DNA of 64,000 bases, taken from assembly GCF_004210375.1 (NCBI RefSeq), contig NC_134834.1, positions 89,780,170 to 89,844,169 on the forward strand, given 5' to 3'. The stretch comes from Tachypleus tridentatus. Taxonomy: Eukaryota; Arthropoda; Merostomata; Xiphosura; Limulidae. The notes below the pieces were generated by a model, which worked only from the letters and a program-made list of their open reading frames with translations, made no database searches and was not told where the DNA came from. Shown here piece after piece: positions 12,378 to 21,494 of the stretch. How positions within the stretch are numbered: the first letter of the stretch is position 1; every line of letters begins with the position of its first letter. Position numbers and translations under genes: made by a program.

Positions 12378-12496
12378 ATCGAGTACAGACGTGTTTTTCG
12401 AGCTCCTCATTGCCTTAGTGTAAATTTAACAGCTAAGCCTAGTGAGCGTGTAGTTCTTTTTTTTGCTAGATTTTGTATTTTTCAAGTTGTTTGACG

Positions 12497-13590
12497 ATGT
12501 CTTCATCAACCAAGAAGGTCATGGAAGTTATGCGTCGTACAGTTTTTGTTGAAACGACTAATTCAAGCCATGGGGACGTTATCCATTCTGTTATTTCTAC
12601 GTTTGGTGCTGCTTCGGTCACTGCTGTAGTTCCTCGCCCGGGTGGATATGAGGTAACTTTTGTTCTTCCCGACGATGTGGACCTGGCTATAGATGCTGGT
12701 CTAACTGTAAATGGTGTGCACTGTTCGGCTAATGGTGTCACTAAACGTACTATTACTGTGTCATTTATGGACGTACCCGAATATATCGACGATGATATTA
12801 TACTAAATAAACATAAAGATTATGATTGTGAGGTGAAAAGCCCTATTGTGTGGAAGAGGGACCAGGGCATATACTTAGGTATACGCCATGTTCGTGTGTG
12901 TTTTAGTGAGAAGTGTATCTCTTTGCCGTACGTAGTAAAAGTTTTTGATCCTTTGGGCAAGGCCGTAATGGTAAAAGTGAAGCATGATCGCCAGTCAAAA
13001 GTATGTAATTTATGTTTGGGGGCGGATCATCTATATCGCGATTGCCCCCCAGTTTATATGCCGACATTGTCATATGCAGGGACACGTCCGTCAACGTTGT
13101 CCCAAGCTTGTTGTTCCTCGAACTTCCTCTAGTGACGACGCTGAAGTGGCCACGTCTACTATTCTCGTGACGCCGCTGAAGTAGACACGGCTGCTCCCTC
13201 TCGTGCAGTGCCTCATGATGTTGACACCATTTCTGTTTGTCTACGCGTTGATTCGGAGGTTTCCATTTCAGGTGAGGCTGCAGCTACCCATCGGGTGTTG
13301 GGACGATGTTTCTGCCCGACGATCGACGGTTTCTGGTGGGGCCAGGGAACGGGCAAGTAGTCACCCCCCTGCTGCAAGTCGCAATTTTGATCGTCACTTC
13401 CCGCCACTTCAGGTTAGTGGTGTGAGTACCGCCGGCGATGTGGAGGTGCCTCTTCCTCGTCGTTGGGAGGTATGCTAGTGTGGTGGCAATGTCTCCTGGT
13501 GACACTTCTAAGAAGGGCAGTGGACGAAAACGGGTGTCGGACGTGCCAATACTACGGATATCTCGGGCGAAGGCGGTGTCGCAGCCTTAA
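12497..13590 (+). pseudogene. LINE ORF1 (CCHC nucleic-acid-binding protein), copy A, frameshifted
   Basis: This corresponds residue for residue to the intact ORF1 at 20238-21332. I chose ATG 12497 (MSSSTKKV) because the upstream extension starts at a TTG. Residues up to the first zinc knuckle (CNLCLGADHLYRDC) are in frame. A C-run with one extra base at about 13045-13051 then shifts the frame just before the second knuckle (CRHCHMQGHVRQRC). Further single-base differences lie near 13160 and 13255. The lesions sit in or near homopolymers, so both real decay and consensus error are possible. Confidence 0.88.
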
Positions 13591-13753
13591 ATGTGTTTTT
13601 TGTGACAGTTTGTTTGTTTCAGTTCGTGTAAGACTGTCATTTATTGTTATTTGAACTTTGTGCATATTTGCTTAGATCTTTACATTTATTCTTGTTATTT
13701 TTGTGTTTGTGACAGTTTCCTTTCAATTCTTGTACCTTTACTTTCTCTTTAGC

Positions 13754-16700
13754 ATGGTACATTTACTAAGGGTGGGAGTTTTGAATTGTAATGGGTTGCG
13801 TAATGTTAGTAAGCTGGCTTATTACCTGGATTACTTTGTTACTAATTTGATGTTGTTTGTTTACAGGAAACGTTTTCACTGATAATTTTATGATGTCGTT
13901 CTGAAATTTTGGCCAGGTGTAGTTTTTTTAATAATTCTACTTCTGGCCGACAAGGGTTGCCATCTTGGTACAGCAGTTTTGTGTGATAATGTTACATTCT
14001 TTTCTTCTGATGGGGTGGGTAGGGTTCTGACAGTCAAATTCAGTTTCGAGTCTTTGTCTTATCTGTTATCATCTGTGTACGCTCCTCGCGATATCTCCGA
14101 GCGACGGGAATTTTCCAAAACTTGGAGTATTGTTTGGATGGTTGCACGGGATTGCTTGTTGTGGGAGATTTCAATTGTGTGGTGGATGTGGCACGCGATC
14201 GATTTCCGGTCCGTTTCTACCGAGACGCCAGCCGTTCGGCTTTTGTCCAGTTTCTTAATAGGTTTGATTTGCTTGATGCGCATTCACTCATATCGCCGAC
14301 TACACCTGGTTTCACATGGAAGCGTTTTGTTAATGGTGAGATGATGTCGTCACGTATTGACAGGGTTTTGCTTTCTTCTACCTTGCAGGGGACTGTCCAA
14401 CGTTTCCGTACGTTGTGGTTTCCTGCTACAGATCACGCTTTATTGGGCTTCGACCTTACTCTGCGACCAATTGTCAGAGGTCCTAATTTCTGGCACTTCA
14501 ATAACCAGTTATTGAGGGATGCCGAATATGTGAAAGCCATTAAGCTGTTGATCGCCAGAAGTCGTAGTTGGTCAGTTTATGGGACTGATAAAATTAAATG
14601 GTATGAACAATTGAAATGCGCGTTCCGTTTACTTACCGAGCGTTATTCGATTCTTCGTGCGCGGGCATCCCGTTCTCGCAAATGTCAGCTTGAGTCGTCC
14701 ATCAATCGTGAGCTTCGAAAACTGACCCGTTTCCCTGGTAGATCTAAGGTCAAATTGTATGAACTTGAAGACGCATTGGAGACTTTGGATCACGATACCA
14801 TAGAGGGGCGAGGATTCGATCTCATATTCGTTGGTTTGAGGAGGGTGAGATCTACGTCTTACTTTCTTCGTATGGAAAAGGTCCGTCAAAGCAGAATTGA
14901 GTTTAGATCCATGCTCACTGATAGGGTGTGGAGGTGTCCGGTGTGGACGATATCGCTGCTGTTTTACATCAGTATTATTCCGCACTGTACTCTAAGGATA
15001 TCGTTCTGCAGGCAGACATAGATTTAGTTCTCTCATTTGTTGATCGAACTCTTTCCAGTGAACAAGCTAATACTTGTGATGCTCCATTCACGGTTCCGGA
15101 AGTTATCGCTGCTTTAGACAGTTTACCGCTGGGCAAATCTCCTGGTTTGGATGGTTTTACCTCCGAATTTTTCAAATATTTTCTACCTCTTTTGTTGACG
15201 ACTTTTTATCTGTCTTGTCTCAACTGTTTCACTCTCCACAGTTGCTCCGTACAATGTGTTCTGGGGTAATTGTTCCTATCCCGAAAGGGGGGGATCGACG
15301 GTTGGCGGCTAACAGTCGGCCTTTGACATTGCTTTGTACTGACTATAAGCTTTTGGCCAAAGTGCTGGCTCGTCGCCTTTCGTCTGTGATCTCCAGCTTA
15401 GTTTCAGATGACCAATCCGGGTGTATACCTGGACGGACGTTGCTGATACTCCATTAACACTCGTTTTGCTATTGCAATCTTTAGCACGTACCGGCCAGGG
15501 TGGAATCTTTTTGAAGCTCGATCAGATGCAAGCTTTTGATCGGGTGGCCTATGACTATCTATTTCAACTTCTTCTGCGTATGGGTTTTGGTGCTACTTTT
15601 GTTCATTGGGTTCGTCTTTGCTATACTTCTATTTCTAGTTGTGTAAAGTTTAATGGATTTCTCACTAATGATTTTGCTATTACTCGGGGTATTCGTCAAG
15701 GATGCCCCATGTCTGCTCTACTTTACGTTCTCAGTGTCGAACCGTTACGAAATATGTTAGTCCATAATGTACATATTACTGGTATTGGTGGTGATGTGCT
15801 ACTCACCACGCCTTCACTTACTTATCAGCATGCTGATGATACCACCTTAACCTTACGAGACGCCGAATCTTGCCGCATGTGTTGGATGTCTGCCAAACTT
15901 TTGGCAAAGCTACTGGTGGGAAGATCAACTGGACCAAGAGTCAGGGTTTGTGGGTTGGGTGTTTGGCCTCTTCTGCAGACTTCGTCCTTGGTGAGTTGAG
16001 AATTTCCCAGGATCCTATTCGGATTTTGGGAATAGTTTTCCACTCTAATTTCGATGTCATGCTGCAAGATACGTGGCAGGGTGTATTGCGCAGGGTATCT
16101 CGTGTCTTGGTGTCGTGGCGATTTCGTTCTTTGTCGCTAAAGGGTAAATCTCTTGTGGTGAACTCCTTGGTGGCATCGGTGTTATGGTACCCGTTGAATA
16201 TACTCCCGTTGCCAAGACAGTTTGAGGCTAGATTTCGCAAATGTATACTGGATTTTATTTGGCGGGGAGGTATACATAAAGTGGCATACGGTATTCTGAT
16301 CCGGAGTTATGATTGTGGAGGTATCAACTTGGTTGATATTAACACTCGTAAACTCGCATTCCGTTTGAAGTTGTTGCAGCGTTGTTTGGATGCTTCTTGT
16401 CCTTCCACCTTGCGACAACTTCTTTCTGGATTTTTCTTGTTATGGTAATCTCTCTTTAAGCTTTCGGATTCTTCAATGCCGTATTTTGCCACGTTTTGTG
16501 AAATCGTTACCTTTCTATATTCAGGAAATGTTTCATGCCTGGAAGGTTCTTCTTGGGGATAAAGGGATTGTCCCAGCTCTCTTTCCCCAAATTTTGATGA
16601 ACCTTTGTTTTCAATCCGGCTATTGTTGATGTTCGCCACCGAACATTTCATTTTCTGAATTTATTAACGCAGGTTTGGTTCAGGTCCGTCATTTAATGTA

Positions 16701-17599
16701 CGAGGTGCTCCTGCTTTTCTTCCGGTGGGGGCAGTGATTGAAATGTGTACGGACGCTGACCCGTTGGCCAATGCCCGCACAATTTTTTCACATTTTCATA
16801 TGCTCAAGGAGGCGTTGCCTGTGGAGTGGTTGCCGATTTTGTCTACCCAGCCGGCTCCTCTTCCGTCGTCCACATGTGTTGTGGATTTATATTTTCTGGA
16901 CCACTCCGATAATCGAGTTCATTTTCAAGGTTTATCTGTGCGGCAACTGGTGGGATATTTACAGTTTTCACTCGCTACTAATTTCCCTGCTCCATTCTAC
17001 TGGGGGGATATTGTTCCTCCTGGAGACTGGAAACGCATTCGTAAAACGCTTATTCTTCTTTTGTAGGTTTTTTTTTGTTTGTGATGTGGATTATTTACTC
17101 TGGTTGCGGGCGATTACCACAAATGTCAAGCTGATACATATGGACAGACATCCCACAGGGTTGTGCACTTTCTGTTCCCAGGCGCCGGAAACCATAGACC
17201 ATCTGTTTTCCAATGTCCTTTTGTACAGCCCTTGTGGTCATATGTATATAAATTATTGGCATTTTATTTTGGATGTCCCATATCAAACTGGGTATGGAGG
17301 AGATGCCTCTTGGTGGGATCTCATCCTTCGTTACCAGGAGATGCTGGAACATATTCCGTTTAATTACAAGTTTGGCACGTCAGGTTATATGTTCTGCTCG
17401 TTCAGTTTCTTTGGCACGAAATCGCGTCATTCATTTAATTTCCATGTTTAAAGTGCGTGTACGGAGACATATATATCTTCATTATCATAGATCTTTGTTA
17501 CATAACTCATTAAATGTTTTTTATTCTGGGTATTCTTATATTGGTAGCTTGGTAACCCAAGGTGCCCAAGGTTATTTCTTGTGTACGTTGTTAAGATAA
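13754..17599 (+). pseudogene. LINE ORF2 (endonuclease-reverse transcriptase), copy A, frameshifted
   Basis: Starts at MVHLLRVGVLNCNGLRN, the usual opening of an AP-like endonuclease. Seen in order: VVGDFNCVVD near 14155 and SRIDRVLLSS with DHALLGFDLTL near 14350-14460 (endonuclease); PLGKSPGLDGFTSEFF near 15125; VPIPKGGDRR near 15275; LDQMQAFDRV (RT motif A) near 15515; GIRQGCPMSALLY (motif B) near 15690; YQHADDTTL (motif C, HADD instead of YADD) near 15825. The C-terminal region ends in a basic segment (SMFKVRVRRHIYLHY) and TAA at 17599. Total length is about 1,280 codons, normal for the clade. At least half a dozen single-base frameshifts break it, mostly at positions different from those in copy B. 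Confidence 0.88.
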
Positions 17600-17872
17600 G
17601 TTGTTATTTCATTATATTTTTGTTACCAATGAAAGATCCATTGATTTCTTGTTTGTTAATGTTCATTATAATGTTTGTTGGATTACCTGCTGTTCCAATT
17701 ACCTCTTTTATTTCTTTTTCCTTAATTTTATTAACTTTGTGGTAATTTTCAGCATGGTAATCTATAGAGCTATTGTTACATGCTAATTCATTAACTTGTG
17801 TTTTATTTGTTGTATTTCTGTGTATACCCCCTCGTTGAGGTGGGATAAATAAAGAGAAAAAAAAAAAAAAAA

Positions 17873-17964
17873 GCCGGTTCTCGTCCGATCACCGAAGCTA
17901 AGCAACGGCGGGCTCGGTTAGTACTTGGGAGGGTGACCACCTGGGAATACCGGGTGATGATGAC
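17873..17964 (+). rRNA. 5S rRNA gene, 3' two-thirds (plus 13-bp duplication)
   Basis: After the duplicated gccggttctcgtc the sequence continues as a normal 5S 3' portion (79 nt, 17886-17964). It contains box A (AGCTAAGCAACGGCG, 5S positions 50-64) and box C (TGGGAGGGTGACCACCTG, positions 80-97) of the TFIIIA-binding internal promoter, and ends with GATGAC, which pairs with the 5' GTCATC. Joined to 12339-12377 without the LINE it makes a 118-nt 5S gene. This fragment keeps the promoter elements although the gene is broken. Confidence 0.95.
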
Positions 17965-17975
17965 TTTTTTTTTTT
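17965..17975 (+). terminator. RNA polymerase III terminator of the 5S gene
   Basis: A run of eleven T directly follows the 5S 3' end, the standard Pol III stop. The next bases, cacgttgaaa, repeat ten bases of the 5S 5' region. Confidence 0.85.
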
Positions 17976-20077
17976 CACGTTGAAATTTGTAGGTCTCGCA
18001 AAGAGTTGATCGATACGTCTCACTTTTTTTCACAATTTCTGATTTAAGAGATAAAAAATCCTTCCGAAAGAGAGAGAAAGAAAGTGGTTGACTCAATTGA
18101 AGTGCCTTAATACTGGGTATTTATTATGGTAAACTGTTGGGAAAACATTTTGTTATAGGAACTAATCAACTTTTCCATCAACAAGTCAGTTGATAAAACA
18201 CGCTTCGAAAACGAAATTCAAACATTCATTTCCTGCGATCGTTCAAGAAAAGTAGCAGCTCTCTAAGCAGGTGGCGTTAGCCGCGTTCCATTTCAATTTA
18301 AACCAAACCCCTCCAATCAGACGTACATTGGAGAAAAGAAATAAACTATCTTAGCGGGTCGATCTTCGGAATGCACAAAGGGTGCGAAATCTACAAAACA
18401 GAAACTTCGTTAATGAGTAGATCCAGCCCACATCAATCTAAGGCAGTCTTATACAGATGGAATTTAAAACGTTTCCCTATTTCACAAAATTGTCTCGCTC
18501 GTGCACGTTTTGCCTAAGAAAAAGCAATTGTCGAGGGCTCTGTCTGCTACACAGAAAAGGCGATGCGACAAATATTTCGAGTTTCCTTACATAACGTTCG
18601 TTCGCTACGTTTTGTAAAATTACTTTGTTTTAGAAATATCGTTGAAGAAAAGTAGCATCTCTATAAGCAGGTGGCGTGAGCCGCGTTCCATTTCACTTTA
18701 AACCAAACACCTCAATCAGACGTATATTGAAGAAAAAAGAAATAAACTATCTTCGCGGGTCGATCTTCGGAATGCACAAAGGGTGCGAAATCTACAAAAC
18801 ATAAACTTCGTTAATGAGTAGATCCAGCCCACATCAATCTAAGGCAGTCTTATACAGATGGAATTTAAAACGTTTCCCTATTTCACAAAATTGTCTCGCT
18901 CGTGCACGTTTTGCCTAAGAAAAGCAATTGTCGAGGGATCTGTCTGCTACACAGAAAGGCGATGCGACAAATATTTCGAGTTTCCTTACATAACGTTCGT
19001 TCGCTACGTTTTGTAAAATTACTTTGTCTAGAAATATAACCCAGCAGAGAGAGACTTTACTCGGAGACACCGACGATTGCACACCTTATTTATAAATCAA
19101 ATATCTATTTTATATGTACGTACATTTGAAAATTAACTTTCCAATAACGACAAGAGTCTTTGCTATTGGAGTATAAAACAAAATAGGTGAGTAGAAACAA
19201 CAAGAAAAAAAAGTTACAAAACAGTAAAAGCAAAATTGAAAACTTAGCAGTGAAAGAAAAAACGCGAAGGAAACGTTTCAGATAAGTAGGAACTCGATAC
19301 GTGGCACGCTTCCGACTCGCGAACGGTAGTAGCCGAGTGTGACAGGTGCTGTTCCTTTATTCATTCTGTTTCTATAACGTCAGAGAATTATTCCCAGTTT
19401 TGCAACGTACTTTCATTAATATCCATACACTTCTTTAGCGAGAGACAAAAGAGCGACTTCTGAGGCACTCCCCTAGACGGTAACCAGCGTTTAATACTAT
19501 TTTGTCGTAGGGAGAGACGAAGGCGAGTACACACGACTTCTCCCGATGGAAACCAAAATACACGTTAATAAACACAGGTAAATTAATGTGTATAGCCAAA
19601 TGACGAATAAAAGAAGGTGAATATTAAATAATTCTAATCCCGATGCAAGCTCGTGTTAAAATCTAAATTCTGCACACACATCTGTAAGTGATGGGATGTG
19701 AGCCTGTGTAACGAGGTAAAATACCAGATTTTGCAAAAGTAGGTACGAAAGAAATATAAAGAAGATATAAACACCAACATGTGACTAAAAGACGTTTGAG
19801 AAAAGTTCTCAGAGGCTAAATTGATCAATTTAAGTGTTCCATGTCAATGACACACACGCCTGTGAGCGACAGTTTCCATACCCCCGTAATGACACTCGTG
19901 TTGTTCCGGGGATGTGTAACGCAAACCAGAGTTATCAGGCTCCACTTTCCAGCGACCTCCAGTAAAAGTGAATTCCTAAAGCATCTCTTATATTTCACGG
20001 CTATGAAATTTTGGGCTGCGACAACGATTTTCTTTTAGAGTAACACTTAAAACACCAAATAAGAAAAGAATTAAACT
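17976..20077 (+). repeat. 5S intergenic spacer, unit A to B, with two 400-bp subrepeats
   Basis: About 2.1 kb separates one 5S terminator from the next 5S start. It contains a direct tandem duplication, 18241-18640 and 18641-19038. Both start gttcaagaaaagtagc or gttgaagaaaagtagc, pass through gcaggtggcgt, gcgggtcgatcttcggaat, gtagatccagcccacatc and ctgtctgctacacagaaa, and end in ttgtaaaattactttgt. The remainder (19039-20077) is single-copy within the unit. No gene is seen; the short frames are not conserved between copies. Confidence 0.85.
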
Positions 20078-20116
20078 GTCATCGTTCATACCACGTTGAA
20101 AGCGCCGGTTCTCGTC
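20078..20116 (+). rRNA. 5S rRNA gene, 5' third, second unit
   Basis: Identical over all 39 bases to 12339-12377 and broken at the same nucleotide by LINE copy B (gccggttctcgtc at 20104-20116, then aacgagtacagacg). Confidence 0.93.
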
Positions 20117-20237
20117 AACGAGTACAGACGTGTTTTTCGAGCTCCTCATTGCCTTAGTGTAAATTTAACAGCTAAGCCTAGTGAGTGTGTACTTCTTTTT
20201 TTTTTGCTAGATTTTGTATTTTTCAAGTTGTTTGACG

Positions 20238-21332
20238 ATGTCTTCATCAACTAAGAAGGTCATGGAAGTTATGCGTCGTACAGTTTTTGTTGAAACGACT
20301 AATTCAAGCCACGGGGACGTTATCCATTCTGTTATTTCTACGTTTGGTGCAGCTTCGGTCACTGCTGTAGTTCCTCGCCCGGGTGGATATGAGGTAACTT
20401 TTGTTCTTTCCGACGATGTGGACCTGGCTATAGATGCTGGTCTAACTGTAAATGGTGTGCACTGTTCGGCTAATGGTGTCACTAAACGTACTATTACTGT
20501 GTCATTTATGGACGTACCCGAATATATCGACGATGATATTATACTAAATAAACTTAAAGATTATGATTGTGAGGTGAAAAGCCCTATTGTGTGGAAGAGG
20601 GACCAGGGCATATACTTAGGTATACGCCATGTTCGTGTGTGTTTTAGTGAGAAGTGTATCTCTTTGCCGTACGTAGTAAAAGTTTTTGATCCTTTGGGCA
20701 AGGCGGTTATGGTAAAAGTGAAGCATGATCGCCAGTCAAAAGTATGTAATTTATGTTTGGGGGCGGATCATCTATATCGAGATTGTCCCCAGTTTATATG
20801 CCGACATTGTCATATGCAGGGACACGTCCGTCAACGTTGTCCCAAGCTTGTTGTTCCCCGAACTTCCTCTAGTGACGACGCTGAAGTGGCCACGCCTACT
20901 ACTTCTCGTGACGCCGCTGAAGTAGACACGGCTGCTCCCTCTCGTGCAGTGCCTCATGATGTTGACACCATTTCTGTTTGTCCACGCGTTGATTCGGGTT
21001 CCCCTTCAAAGAAGGCTGCAGCTACCCATCGGGTGGTGGCCGATGTTTCTGCCCGACGATCGACGGTTTCTGGTGGGGCCAGGGAACGGGCAAGTAGTCA
21101 CCCCCCTGCTGCAAGTCGCAATTTTGATCGTCACTTCCCGCCACTTCCGGTTAGTGGTGTGAGTACCGCCGGCGATGTGGAGGTGCCTCTTCCTCGTCGT
21201 TGGAGGTATGCTAGTGTGGTGGCAATGTCTCCTGGTGACACTTCGAAGAAGGGCAGTGGACGAAAACGGGTGTCGGACGTGCCAATACTACGGGTATCTC
21301 GTGCGAAGGCGAAGGCGGTGTCGCAGCCTTAA
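20238..21332 (+). CDS. LINE ORF1 protein, two CCHC zinc knuckles, intact
   Basis: An open frame of 364 codons from ATG 20238 (MSSSTKKVMEVMRR). An upstream in-frame TTG extension is not preferred. The N-terminal 150 residues form a domain of the kind placed before the knuckles in Tx1-clade ORF1 proteins (ITVSFMDVPEYIDDD, then IRHVRVCFSEKCISLPY). Residues of about 178-210 carry two CX2CX4HX4C knuckles: CNLCLGADHLYRDC and CRHCHMQGHVRQRC. The C-terminal third is Ser/Pro/Ala-rich and low-complexity, and ends in a basic tail (KKGSGRKR, RAKAKAV). The family role is to bind the element's RNA and assist integration. ORF2 starts 162 bp downstream. This is the only full-length LINE frame in the window. 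Confidence 0.9.
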   Translation: MSSSTKKVMEVMRRTVFVETTNSSHGDVIHSVISTFGAASVTAVVPRPGGYEVTFVLSDDVDLAIDAGLTVNGVHCSANGVTKRTITVSFMDVPEYIDDDIILNKLKDYDCEVKSPIVWKRDQGIYLGIRHVRVCFSEKCISLPYVVKVFDPLGKAVMVKVKHDRQSKVCNLCLGADHLYRDCPQFICRHCHMQGHVRQRCPKLVVPRTSSSDDAEVATPTTSRDAAEVDTAAPSRAVPHDVDTISVCPRVDSGSPSKKAAATHRVVADVSARRSTVSGGARERASSHPPAASRNFDRHFPPLPVSGVSTAGDVEVPLPRRWRYASVVAMSPGDTSKKGSGRKRVSDVPILRVSRAKAKAVSQP

Positions 21333-21494
21333 ATGTGTTTTTTGTGACAGTTTGTTTGTTTCAGTTCGTGTAAGACTGTCATTTATTGTTATTTGAACTT
21401 GTGCATATTTGCTTAGATCTTTACATTTATTCTTGTTATTTTTGTGTTTGTGACAGTTTCCTTTCAATTCTTGTACCTTTACTTTCTTTTTAGC

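Larger units (their letters stand above)
12378..17872 (+). mobile_element. Tx1-clade-like LINE inserted in 5S rDNA, copy A
   Basis: A complete non-LTR retrotransposon of about 5.5 kb. It has a 5' UTR of about 119 nt, ORF1 with CCHC knuckles, ORF2 with endonuclease and RT, a 273-nt 3' region with a small hairpin (ccctc-gtt-gagg, about 17830-17840), then aataaa-like sequence and poly(A). It is flanked by gccggttctcgtc at 12365-12377 and 17873-17885, a 13-bp target duplication. The Tx1 assignment comes from the ORF1 layout (N-terminal domain, then two CCHC knuckles, then a basic tail) and the AP-endonuclease/RT order. From family knowledge, several Tx1-clade LINEs have fixed targets; I recall a fish family in 5S rRNA genes (Mutsu). 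Both ORFs are frameshifted in this copy. Confidence 0.92.

Noticed and set aside
12466-12741. Minus-strand frame of 91 codons conserved in both units (also 20207-20482)
   Set aside because: It lies opposite LINE ORF1 and its conservation follows from ORF1 and the recent duplication; no independent motif.
17873-17964. Functional 5S rRNA gene
   Set aside because: The first 39 nt are separated by 5.5 kb of LINE, so no normal 5S RNA can be made from this unit.
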